From a virus, in the IMG/VR virus record IMGVR_UViG_3300046171_000168, positions 1 to 40,884 of that record: a stretch of 40,884 bases of DNA; one strand, written 5' to 3'. This document shows, piece after piece, positions 34,148 to 40,141 of this stretch; positions within the stretch are counted from its first letter, which is position 1; every line of letters begins with the position of its first letter. A model generated the notes under the pieces. The model ran no database searches. It was not told where the DNA came from and was given only the letters and a program-made list of their open reading frames with translations. Both the position numbers and the translations under genes were made by a program.

Positions 34148-34843
34148 CTAGTGTTTCCTAAACGCTATGACGTAATCTCGATTATATCGAGCGCACAACT
34201 TACAAGACGCACAGGTTGCGCTGTCTGTGTATTGTTCCGGGCAAGGTATCACCTTGACGGGTGAGTTGATGTCGTAAGTGTTAACAACCTCTAGCGGGTT
34301 TTTGTTATCCTTGATCGCTCGTACTGCTAATTCAAAAACAGCAGAGTTAGTGATAACAACGTCTTGCCCGTCTCGATGATACTTAACAGCATCCGTCACT
34401 GACTCCGTGCTGATATTAATCACGAAGCCAGGAGATGAAAATCTCTTAATGGTGTTCGCGTTAACTTTGCCCAGCTGGTTTGTGTGGTGATGGGTGTAGG
34501 TGTAAAACCTTAACCCAGCGTTAACAGCAGCGCACTGCAGCTGGTCAAGCTTTTCAGTAAGGACCAGGCCCTGCGGACTCACCGGAAGGTCGCCACTCAC
34601 ATTGTGTCTAAGCATTGTGCCGAACTTTAACGACTCAACAGCAGCACAGAATGAGTCCCAATCAGTGCCACGCTCGCCATTACTGACGCGCTTAGCATGC
34701 CAGGACTGCGGCCCTCGCTTTGCGTAACATTCCTTAAACATTCCGCAGGAACTCGAACAGGTATCCCAGGAGCTGGTGCTGCTAGCAATGCCTCCTAGTT
34801 TTAAGTTTTTGCTTTTGCGTGATAGGTGAAAGTAAGAACTCAT
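34148..34843 (-). CDS. Cys-rich phage protein (DUF7227/gp88-like candidate), 231 aa
   Basis: It starts MSSYFHLSRKSKNLKLGGIA and has an N-terminal cysteine cluster, Cys29, Cys33 and Cys39 (WDTCSSSCGMFKECYAKRGP), followed by SWHAKRVSNG. A second cluster lies at the end (TCASCKLCARYNRDY). The middle is an alternating sheet/helix region (GLRFYTYTHHHTNQLG, GFVINISTESVTDAVKYHRD, DVVITNSAVFELAVRAI). The pattern of IPxSTTS...TCPxSCP...CYAxxGP is known from phage and plasmid proteins of unknown function, and I think this is a member. The cysteines suggest a metal or iron-sulfur site. It is the last gene of the early cassette, with a terminator after it. Confidence 0.7.
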   Translation of the reverse strand: MSSYFHLSRKSKNLKLGGIASSTSSWDTCSSSCGMFKECYAKRGPQSWHAKRVSNGERGTDWDSFCAAVESLKFGTMLRHNVSGDLPVSPQGLVLTEKLDQLQCAAVNAGLRFYTYTHHHTNQLGKVNANTIKRFSSPGFVINISTESVTDAVKYHRDGQDVVITNSAVFELAVRAIKDNKNPLEVVNTYDINSPVKVIPCPEQYTDSATCASCKLCARYNRDYVIAFRKH

Positions 34844-35040
34844 GAGAAGAAAGCTCCATCGAATAGTGCAGAAAAAAGATCATCAAGGCAAGCCTCGATA
34901 AATTTGCGAGCATCAGGACTAAGGTTTGGATCCTTTAATTGTTTCTCGAGCAATGCAGCGTGCTCGAAAGCTTCCTTTGGGCTTTCAAACATTACATCGG
35001 CCCACGTACAATCACTGGCTTTGATTTCATGCGTGCTCAT
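34840..35040 (-). CDS. Small early protein, 66 aa
   Basis: I chose the ATG at 35040 because it overlaps the TGA of the upstream gene (ATGA). The end overlaps the next ATG in the same way. It reads MSTHEIKASDCTWADVMFES, then PKEAFEHAALLEKQLKDPNL, SPDARKFIEACLDDLFSALF. It is acidic and helical, with no recognised domain. The tight coupling on both sides supports co-translation with the Cys-rich protein. Confidence 0.65.
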   Translation of the reverse strand: MSTHEIKASDCTWADVMFESPKEAFEHAALLEKQLKDPNLSPDARKFIEACLDDLFSALFDGAFFS

Positions 35041-35240
35041 GCTGCAACCTCCCAACCTTTGCAGGGTTTGGATGTTACGTAATAGACGGAATCAGGGTCT
35101 TTTAGTGTGTGTTCTCTCACGAGAAAAGTTGCCTCTTCTTTACTAGTTGTTTGATAAATAGTTGTTTTGTACCTGTTAGGCGCTGAAGAACAAGCCCAAC
35201 GTTCCTTCCGATTAAATCGGTTGATGTAATAATTTGCCAT
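35037..35240 (-). CDS. Small early protein, 67 aa
   Basis: The ATG at 35240 shares a base with the preceding stop (TAATG). It reads MANYYINRFNRKERWACSSA, then PNRYKTTIYQTTSKEEATFL, VREHTLKDPDSVYYVTSKPC. It looks like a small mixed alpha/beta domain rich in Tyr, Arg and Lys. Unknown function. It is the second gene of the four-gene early cassette. Confidence 0.65.
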   Translation of the reverse strand: MANYYINRFNRKERWACSSAPNRYKTTIYQTTSKEEATFLVREHTLKDPDSVYYVTSKPCKGWEVAA

Positions 35241-35737
35241 TACTTAGCAAAGCTCCGCAGTTGGTTTACTGTTGCTTTTGCAATTTGCTTGAGTTGGTGA
35301 ACGCTGAACTTTGGCAGCTCAACGCTTGGTTTACGCTTAACAACAACACAGCGGCTAGTCTTGTTTGCTTTAACTAGTTCTCGTTGAACTGGTGACTCAT
35401 CGAGCAGGAACTGAAGCCGCTCTTTTGGATCTGCTCCAAACGTTGAGACAGCGGCTTTACTGAATAGCATTCCCCTCTCCGCGAGAATGTTTCTAAAGTT
35501 ATCCCGGAGCCGTAGCTTGCAGCCAGGAAAATCAGGGAAGCTGTTGAAAGCATCAAGCGCATGACCTAGCTCACACTGAAGAATAGAGATCGTGAAATAA
35601 GAATCTTTCTGTCTTGAACCTTTTAGCTGTAGCTCGTAGCAATTCATGCTCAGCTGCTTCGGTATTGACCAAGAGTCAAGGTCGAAAGGATGTTCGACAA
35701 ACAGTCTGCCTGCCTTTGGATGGTGTTGAGAGATCAT
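35240..35737 (-). CDS. First gene of the early cassette, unknown, 165 aa
   Basis: The start is ATG at 35737; a second ATG at 35647 (MNCYELQLKG) is possible because neither has a good Shine-Dalgarno. The sequence includes HPFDLDSWSIPKQLSMNCYE, ISILQCELGHALDAFNSFPD, RLRDNFRNILAERGMLFSKA and a basic C-terminal part (SRCVVVKRKPSVELPKFSVH, QLKQIAKATVNQLRSFAK). The basic helix at the end could contact nucleic acid. I do not recognise the family. It lies about 65 bases downstream of a good TTGACA promoter candidate, which fits an immediate-early gene. Confidence 0.6.
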   Translation of the reverse strand: MISQHHPKAGRLFVEHPFDLDSWSIPKQLSMNCYELQLKGSRQKDSYFTISILQCELGHALDAFNSFPDFPGCKLRLRDNFRNILAERGMLFSKAAVSTFGADPKERLQFLLDESPVQRELVKANKTSRCVVVKRKPSVELPKFSVHQLKQIAKATVNQLRSFAK

Positions 35738-35801
35738 TAGATGAGATGAGAAGGAAGAAGAAAGCAGCCGGTAAAGGACCGTTTAACGGCTGTTAGACGG
35801 C

Positions 35802-35829
35802 ATTCTGCGGCCTCTGTGCGGCCTGTCAA
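35802..35829 (-). promoter_or_regulatory. Candidate sigma70 promoter for the early cassette
   Basis: The minus strand has a perfect TTGACA (-35, complement of 35824-35829), a 16-base spacer and CAGAAT (35802-35807), matching four of six -10 positions. It is followed after about 65 bases by the ATG at 35737. A host RNA polymerase start here would suit a phage without its own polymerase. ACGGC repeats 11 bases apart (35786-35790, 35797-35801) lie just downstream. Confidence 0.5.
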
Positions 35830-35899
35830 GGGCTGTTAACCGTTTGTTATGCCACTTGCATAGTTGGCCCCGGCCATGCGTGTGTACGCGCCCGCTGGA

Positions 35900-35932
35900 T
35901 GCCGTTCCGGTGCCGTTCGCCTGCCGTTAGAC
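35900..35932. repeat. Three tandem 11-base TGCCGTT repeats
   Basis: TGCCGTT starts at 35900, 35911 and 35922, an exact 11-base period, which is one DNA helical turn. The four bases between copies differ (CCGG, CGCC, AGAC). Sites on the same face of the helix suggest cooperative protein binding about 70 bases upstream of the TTGACA box. Confidence 0.65.
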
Positions 35933-35934
35933 GG

Positions 35935-36002
35935 TACGAATACGTATTCGGACTGCGTTATACGTGTTAATACGGATTAAGACCAATACTTATACGGATT
36001 CG
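35935..36002. repeat. CGTATT-type repeats, island B
   Basis: It contains the perfect 14-base palindrome CGAATACGTATTCG (about 35937-35950). It also holds GATTAAGAC (35975-35983), N8, ATACGGATTCG (35992-36002), the reverse-strand copy of the element at 33949-33977. These motifs are not part of any gene. Confidence 0.6.
35957..35986 (-). promoter_or_regulatory. Candidate sigma70-like promoter (island B)
   Basis: The minus strand has TTGGTC, an 18-base spacer and TATAAC (five of six -10 matches), followed by G. The box spacing and the sequence around them match the candidate at 33939-33968 (TTGRTC-N18-NATAACG). It would read leftward into the early cassette. Confidence 0.4.
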
Positions 36003-36084
36003 AACCCCGACCGGGGGCAATACCGCCGCCGTTATACGTTAACTAGTGCTTAAAAATCTGAAGCAAAAACCTTTTGAGGTAAAT

Positions 36085-36118
36085 AAAAAAAAAATACCGC
36101 CCTATTTTTTAGAGCGGT
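36085..36118 (-). terminator. Intrinsic terminator after thyX-HNH
   Basis: On the minus strand ACCGCTCT, a 7-base loop and AGGGCGGT form an 8-bp stem (one G-U pair), followed by A and then ten T residues (36085-36094). The stem overlaps the last codons of the HNH gene. It ends the leftward thyX transcript before island B. Confidence 0.85.
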
Positions 36119-36318
36119 TAGACGATTTTGACTTGACTGACAGGTTACTAAGCCTGTTATCTCGTGGATTACCGTTTTTATGATCTACATCCTTACCAGC
36201 AACAGCGTAACCAGCCTTTGTAGCTTTACGCCTGGCCTTTGTTTCTACTGCTTCTATTAGCCCTTTGTTCCGGTTTGGAGTGGTAGTTATCGTATTCTTT
36301 ACGGTAATTACGGGCCAT
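36102..36318 (-). CDS. Small HNH endonuclease, frameshifted
   Basis: From the ATG at 36318, three bases after the thyX stop, the frame reads MARNYRKEYDNYHSKPEQRA and then RSSRNKGQA, stopping at 36226. Dropping one G at the GG doublet near 36236 gives the expected continuation instead: NKARRKATKAGYAVAGKDVD, then HKNGNPRDNRLSNLSVKSKS. This holds the small phage HNH core (DVDHKNGNPRDNRLSNL). The intact product would be 71 residues. Free-standing HNH genes of this kind often sit between phage genes as homing elements. I favour a sequence error but a decayed gene is possible. Confidence 0.65.
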
Positions 36319-36321
36319 TTG

Positions 36322-36972
36322 TTAAATCCATTCAAGCGCTTTACTAATAATAGGTAATTCCTTGCAAAAAATATCTTTACAACGGTAAGCAACCCTTTGA
36401 TGTTCTAGTTGAGTACCTTTATCAGTACGCAGTTCGATGTAGTGAATCCAGCTTCTAACACTTCCAGCCATGTATAAACGGCTTGGAGTAGCGAGAGGAA
36501 GGACATCTCTTGCTGATTCTTTAGCAATACCGTTACTTACCATCTCTCTGTAGAGGTCTTGAGACTCTTCAAACAGCTGCCCAATGCGTCGGTAATACAT
36601 TTGGGTAGTTTCTAGAGGCAAATCATCGTGACTTGACTGTCTGTTTTTTGTATCTTGCCTACGGAGCTTAGGAACAACGGGATAACCAAGCTCTTTAATG
36701 TCTGCGTATCGCTGGCTGAACTCTTGGAAAGAAAAGCTTCTGTGCCTGAGTAGTTGAGCAGCAATAGACCTAGTGGTGTTGATTTCTAGCACTAGGTGGC
36801 ACATCTCAAAAGGAGACCAATGCTTGTGCTTAATGAGATAACGAATCAACCTTTCTTGATCTTTTTCTTCTCGCTGACTCTTAGGGTTGCTAACCCTAGC
36901 CATATAAACAATGAGATTCTCTGCGTCTGGAGTCTTAGTGATCAAAGAGATCCGATCTTGCGTAATGCTCAC
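36322..36972 (-). CDS. thyX: Flavin-dependent thymidylate synthase
   Basis: The protein has 216 residues, ATG at 36972. The ThyX motif RHR-x7-S is complete (RHRSFSFQEFS, residues 76-86), followed by QRYAD. HKHWSPFEMCHLVLEI upstream and GSVRSWIHYIELRTDKGTQL, HQRVAY downstream are also diagnostic. It makes dTMP from dUMP with methylenetetrahydrofolate, NADPH and FAD, complementing RNR in supplying DNA precursors. It heads its own leftward transcript, with the control region 36973-37198 upstream and a terminator after the following HNH gene. Confidence 0.95.
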   Translation of the reverse strand: MSITQDRISLITKTPDAENLIVYMARVSNPKSQREEKDQERLIRYLIKHKHWSPFEMCHLVLEINTTRSIAAQLLRHRSFSFQEFSQRYADIKELGYPVVPKLRRQDTKNRQSSHDDLPLETTQMYYRRIGQLFEESQDLYREMVSNGIAKESARDVLPLATPSRLYMAGSVRSWIHYIELRTDKGTQLEHQRVAYRCKDIFCKELPIISKALEWI

Positions 36973-37010
36973 TAGTACTGGTTTAACGGCTTTAGAAGCT
37001 TAATACATAT

Positions 37011-37039
37011 TTTTACCAGGTGGTTAACCAGTGGTAAAA
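37011..37039. repeat. Nested inverted repeat upstream of thyX
   Basis: TTTTACCA (37011-37018) and TGGTAAAA (37032-37039) are perfect inverted copies around the 10-base palindrome TGGTTAACCA (37021-37030). The TTTTACC half-site also occurs at 33073-33079 and 33195-33201 in the other divergent region. It looks like an operator for a dimeric DNA-binding protein. Confidence 0.6.
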
Positions 37040-37066
37040 GATAACCGTAAAAAACCTTTAAAAAGA

Positions 37067-37093
37067 AACCGTTTAAAACCGTTTTAAAACCGT
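37067..37093. repeat. Helically phased AACCGTTTTAA repeats
   Basis: AACCGT starts at 37067, 37077 and 37088 (10- and 11-base spacing), with another copy at 37043. The units read AAACCGTTT and AAAACCGTTTT, near-palindromes separated by A/T runs in helical phase. This should bend the DNA and could hold several protein molecules side by side. Confidence 0.6.
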
Positions 37094-37198
37094 TTTAAAA
37101 CTCTTTATAAATAATTATAACCATACTGGTTAAGGGGTGTGTTTTTGTTGTGCCGGTTAAGCAGCTGTAAACTAGGCGTAAGTACCTAAACCGGCCGT

Positions 37199-37381
37199 AT
37201 GGATGACGAGGGCTTAATGCCGTTTGAGCTAAACGGTCGTGCTATCCAGTTGATTCTTAAGTCTGTGTCGTTTCATCTTGAGAAATGGCCAGGTGGTGAC
37301 GCTCAAGAGCAGCAGGAGCTGATGGATATGAAGCTTTTGTTTACTGCAGCTAACCTAGAGTTCCAGTTCCGCTCTGAGTAG
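37199..37381 (+). CDS. Small acidic protein, 60 aa, rightward (cyanophage-conserved type)
   Basis: It reads MDDEGLMPFELNGRAIQLIL, then KSVSFHLEKWPGGDAQEQQE, LMDMKLLFTAANLEFQF. The motif HLEKWPGGDAQEQ with a following helix resembles small proteins found in many cyanophages whose function is unknown to me. The ATG at 37199 is used here. A second ATG at 37217 has GAGGG shortly upstream and could be the true start. It is one of two plus-strand genes; both follow divergent regions with shared repeats. Its 3' end lies 45 bases from the end of the converging large terminase gene. Confidence 0.65.
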   Translation: MDDEGLMPFELNGRAIQLILKSVSFHLEKWPGGDAQEQQELMDMKLLFTAANLEFQFRSE

Positions 37382-37426
37382 CCTCTGTAAGCCTCTAGAA
37401 GGCCGTTTAACCATTTGTCAGGTGTC

Positions 37427-39181
37427 CTACAGCCCAATCCAGTTAGCACCCCCTCCAGACGCTCCTAGGGCCTTCTGAAGGTCTTCAAGGCTTTGAGCGT
37501 AACCAATAGCATCAATACTTAGACCTTGATCACCCTGGATAAACCTCCGTTCAAGCTCCCACTGTTCTGCGTAACGAGCATCCATAGCTTTCTTTTCTGT
37601 GGTTGCCATGGACTGCGTAAAGTAGTGGACTGCCATTGCAAGGGCATCTAGGCGGTCATCATGCTTGATCGAGTTCTTTTCCTTTGTTATACGGGTCAAC
37701 TGCCAGAACAGTTGGTATTGAGATCTAGTTTCACCTGGATAGCATTCCGTGGATCTCAGATCCTCTGCGATTATGTCAGTGTCAATCATGAGCCTGTGCT
37801 GGTTCATGACCGGCTCAAGGGTGTCAATAATCCTGACTTCTTTCTGTTTGTTGTGTCGGACCTCTTCGATGGAGCAGGGATAGATGGTGCCCAAATAGCG
37901 CTTCAGAAGTTCGCTGAACATACCGAGGCCAAGGTTGCTTTCAACGATTATTTGTTTGACCTCATACTCTTTGGCGAGAAGAGCGAGCTTTTTAAGGTTC
38001 GGCTCGCTGTAACCGCCTCTAAGGCCCCCAGAAGCAAGGAGAAACAGATTGCCGTTAAGGTAGGCCACTACGGCGTACCCAAGCTCGTCAGAGCCCCTTC
38101 CAGAGGGGTCTACGGCCATAACTACACCCGTATAGTCAAGAAACTCCGAACCAATTTGAGCAGGTTTGTAAAACAGATCACCATGCAGTCCAACGGACGG
38201 TAGATCCAGTGCTTTATCACCGTTAGCCAGCCAAACCACTTTGTCAGGGCCTTGCTTACGGTTTAAACGGAACACACAAAGGTCACGCAGCTTGAGTGGG
38301 TATTTCTCCTCATCACTCAGGCTGATGTCCAGCAGAAACTGCAGGTTAAACGTTGATTTACCGATTGATTGCTGTCGAGCCTCCAGCTCTTCCCAACCAA
38401 AACGTCCGGGGTCTACAGGGTGACCAGCCAAGCTTTTATCATCAGCAAGGTCTGTACAAAGCTTTGGAGCTAGTCGATCACCGTAGTAGTTCTTGTGCTT
38501 CTTAGCTGTGGGATACAGAGCAGGCCAGATGCGGCATTTGTAGCCAGCAAGCTCTAGCTTTGCGTAAATCGAATCTTGCGTGTGTGGAGTACCGAGAAAC
38601 ACAATCTCACCACCAGGCTTAATCACCGAGTCAAACTCTTTGATTGATTCCCGCAGTTTGTCTCGAATCAGTTGCGTTTCGCACGACTGCGGGGTCTCTA
38701 CGTCATCAGCAACAATTAGATCTGCACGAGAACCAGTGATCTGGCCAAAGATGCCGCTAGAGCGCACTGACGGGCTCTGGTCAGGCTTTGCTCCGTAGAC
38801 ATCAAACGCAACCTTTGAGAAGCGTTGGGTATCGCTAGGAAACAGGTCTTTGACCATGAACCAGTTACGCAGCAAGTCGTGGCAAAACACTGAGAACGCG
38901 TCTGCACGGTCTTGTGCTGCAGAGATCACCAACACCTTTGTGTCTGGGTCTCTACGCAGTCTCCACAGCACGTAACCAGCTGTTAGGAACGATTTACCGC
39001 AGCCACGGTACGCCATGATGATGCGGCGATCAGGACCGTGCTGCAGGTAGTCAGCTAGTTGATATTGGACTGGAGTAGGACTAGGAAGCCGCAGGTAGTG
39101 CCAGAGGTGTGTAGCAAAGACTGGAAAACTAGCTACAGCTTCCTTAATTATCTTTTCAGTCTGTAGGTTTTTTCTTGGCAC
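37427..39181 (-). CDS. terL: Terminase large subunit (T7 gp19-like)
   Basis: The protein has 584 residues; the start is a GTG at 39181, since no ATG is available before the conserved region. The ATPase shows Walker A at about 57-65 (AYRGCGKSFL) and Walker B ADLIVADDVETPQ, with the coupling segment IVFLGTPHTQDSIYAKL. The nuclease domain has VVMAVDPSGRGSDELGYAVV, KQIIVESNLGLGMFSELLKR and HDDRLDALAMAVHYF. It packages and cuts concatemeric DNA. It overlaps the nblA-like gene by 26 bases upstream. Confidence 0.95.
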   Translation of the reverse strand: MPRKNLQTEKIIKEAVASFPVFATHLWHYLRLPSPTPVQYQLADYLQHGPDRRIIMAYRGCGKSFLTAGYVLWRLRRDPDTKVLVISAAQDRADAFSVFCHDLLRNWFMVKDLFPSDTQRFSKVAFDVYGAKPDQSPSVRSSGIFGQITGSRADLIVADDVETPQSCETQLIRDKLRESIKEFDSVIKPGGEIVFLGTPHTQDSIYAKLELAGYKCRIWPALYPTAKKHKNYYGDRLAPKLCTDLADDKSLAGHPVDPGRFGWEELEARQQSIGKSTFNLQFLLDISLSDEEKYPLKLRDLCVFRLNRKQGPDKVVWLANGDKALDLPSVGLHGDLFYKPAQIGSEFLDYTGVVMAVDPSGRGSDELGYAVVAYLNGNLFLLASGGLRGGYSEPNLKKLALLAKEYEVKQIIVESNLGLGMFSELLKRYLGTIYPCSIEEVRHNKQKEVRIIDTLEPVMNQHRLMIDTDIIAEDLRSTECYPGETRSQYQLFWQLTRITKEKNSIKHDDRLDALAMAVHYFTQSMATTEKKAMDARYAEQWELERRFIQGDQGLSIDAIGYAQSLEDLQKALGASGGGANWIGL

Positions 39182-39377
39182 GGCCTGCCCACTTAATTAC
39201 GTGACTTAGGTTGTTTTGCAACACCAAAGTCATTTTGACGAACTCTAGCGCCAATTCCTGTAGCTCTTCTCTAGGGACATCAGGCAGCTCCCGCTTCATA
39301 CGCTCTAGGCGCAGTTGCTGCTCCATTGATAACTCAAGGAGGGGGGCAGGAGGGACATCCACTTCGTAATCTTCCAT
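39156..39377 (-). CDS. nblA: NblA-like phycobilisome degradation protein
   Basis: The 73-residue protein contains LELSMEQQLRLERMKREL, then REELQELALEFVKMTLVLQN and NLSHVIKWA. The order ELS-x-EQQ, a first helix, RE-x-x-QE-x-L, then a second helix with a Met/Val-rich face and NL matches cellular NblA (about 55-60 residues). NblA is the adaptor that targets phycobilisomes to Clp protease. N- and C-terminal extensions make this copy slightly longer. Phage nblA genes are known in freshwater cyanophages and in uncultured marine ones. Here it overlaps the HNH gene upstream and terL downstream, so it is expressed with late packaging genes. The host should contain phycobilisomes. Confidence 0.75.
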   Translation of the reverse strand: MEDYEVDVPPAPLLELSMEQQLRLERMKRELPDVPREELQELALEFVKMTLVLQNNLSHVIKWAGRAKKKPTD

Positions 39378-39694
39378 TCTCTAGTTGCTGAATAGCTTTC
39401 GTGATCTCTGTACCATAGCTGCCATTGTTGACTTCCTTTATCTTGGTTGCAACATTGACAAGCTGGCACAAGGTTGGTTGCAACATCTCCGCCACCTTTA
39501 CAACGTGGTCTGATGTGATCAAGAGTCAGTGTTTCAGCTTGTACTCCGCAATATGCACATCTGTTTTGAAAGGCATCTTTGATTCCTTGTTTCCATAATT
39601 TAACTGCCTCTCGACGTTGTAAAGACTGGAGATTGGCCATAGCGCCATCGGGGGTCATATACACAAAACCCCCAGCAGGCGAGTAAATCACCAT
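39305..39694 (-). CDS. HNH endonuclease
   Basis: This 129-residue protein starts MVIYSPAGGFVYMTPDGAMA; a start at 39640 (MANLQSLQRR) is possible. The HNH core is clear: NRCAYCGVQAETLTLDHIRP, then RCKGGGDVATNLVPACQCCN, QDKGSQQW. There are two zinc-type pairs (CxxC, CxxC) around DHI and N. It is commonly found in cyanophages near terminase or nucleotide genes. A role in packaging is possible since HNH proteins can work with terminase, but it may be a homing endonuclease. The C-terminal end overlaps the nblA-like gene by 73 bases. Confidence 0.85.
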   Translation of the reverse strand: MVIYSPAGGFVYMTPDGAMANLQSLQRREAVKLWKQGIKDAFQNRCAYCGVQAETLTLDHIRPRCKGGGDVATNLVPACQCCNQDKGSQQWQLWYRDHESYSATREWKITKWMSLLPPSLSYQWSSNCA

Positions 39695-39733
39695 ACCGGG
39701 GGCTTCATTTGATACATATAGGAAACAGGGTTC

Positions 39734-40006
39734 CTAAGCACCAATATAAGACCTAACTTTCTTCAAGTCCACATCTGGAAGTGCAGAAATCATTTCAGAA
39801 ATAGCAGAGACATCACCACCGTTAAGAGCAGTAATACCCTGGTCTTTTAGAAACTTAATTGCGTTAGCCAGGTCAGATGCTTTTACATCTTCACGGTTAA
39901 GTTGATCAATTAGCTTCATTGCAACCAAACGGTGCAAGCTATACAAATCGTCCTCAGATGCAAGACCTTCGGATTTATTTAGAGATTTTTTTGGAGAAGC
40001 TGCCAT
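39734..40006 (-). CDS. terS: Terminase small subunit (T7 gp18-like)
   Basis: The protein has 90 residues; T7 gp18 has 89. It begins MAASPKKSLNKSEGLASEDD and has a helical core (LYSLHRLVAMKLIDQLNRED, VKASDLANAIKFLKDQGITA) typical of small terminases in T7-like cyanophages. It recognises the packaging site and guides the large subunit. Its start overlaps the holin-like gene by 32 bases. An HNH and an nblA-like gene separate it from terL, unlike in T7, where a small spanin pair does. Confidence 0.7.
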   Translation of the reverse strand: MAASPKKSLNKSEGLASEDDLYSLHRLVAMKLIDQLNREDVKASDLANAIKFLKDQGITALNGGDVSAISEMISALPDVDLKKVRSYIGA

Positions 40007-40139
40007 AAAGTACCTTGAACGCTTTCAATCCCAATTGTACGAGACCGTTTTCTTTTAGTTTGGATGCACCGATCAATTCGGATACAACAAAAGCAAGTGA
40101 CCAAAGAGCGGCCACAACAGTAGGGTCAGAGAAATCCAT
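39975..40139 (-). CDS. Holin-like small membrane protein, 54 aa
   Basis: I chose the ATG at 40139, two bases after the endolysin stop. The protein starts MDFSDPTVVAALWSLAFVVS, then ELIGASKLKENGLVQLGLKA and FKVLYGSFSKKISK. It has one hydrophobic helix at about residues 7-25, a second amphipathic segment and a basic C terminus. Such proteins (ending in KENG-x-VQL) recur after endolysins in cyanophages. The layout fits a holin that opens the inner membrane for the GH19 endolysin. No experimental holin signature can be read from sequence alone. Confidence 0.55.
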   Translation of the reverse strand: MDFSDPTVVAALWSLAFVVSELIGASKLKENGLVQLGLKAFKVLYGSFSKKISK

Positions 40140-40141
40140 AG

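Larger units (their letters stand above)
35738..36101. other. Control island B (no gene)
   Basis: This 364-base gap has no plausible gene. From right to left it holds the T-tract of the terminator after thyX-HNH, CGTATT-type repeats with a promoter candidate (35957-35986), a tandem 11-base repeat (35900-35932), and a second, stronger promoter candidate (35802-35829). The stretch around 35850-35930 is much richer in G and C than the flanks. Confidence 0.6.
36973..37198. promoter_or_regulatory. Divergent control region between thyX and the rightward 60-aa gene
   Basis: No gene is visible. The region has a nested inverted repeat (37011-37039), a phased AACCGT array (37067-37093), AAACCTTTAAAA (37052-37063, also present at 33167-33178) and a very AT-rich core with TATAAC (37116-37121), a possible rightward -10 box. 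It likely drives transcription in both directions and could include an origin of replication. Confidence 0.5.

Noticed and set aside
35614-35796. Plus-strand frame of 60 codons at the start of the early cassette
   Set aside because: It overlaps the promoter candidate's transcript and the 35737 gene in antisense, and its composition looks random.
36000-36010. GGGGTTCGAATCC on the minus strand resembles a tRNA T-loop, possible tRNA or attP
   Set aside because: The T-stem does not pair (CGGGG against CCGTA), no other tRNA arms can be folded around it, and there is no integrase. It is part of the CGAATCCGTAT repeat.
33000-37200. T7-type phage promoters (23-base consensus)
   Set aside because: I saw no recurring sequence resembling the T7-family promoter consensus in the intergenic gaps, in line with the missing phage RNA polymerase.
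37382-37426. Weak inverted repeat (GCCT...AGGC) between the 60-aa gene and terL as a terminator
   Set aside because: The stem is only four base pairs and no T-tract follows on either strand.
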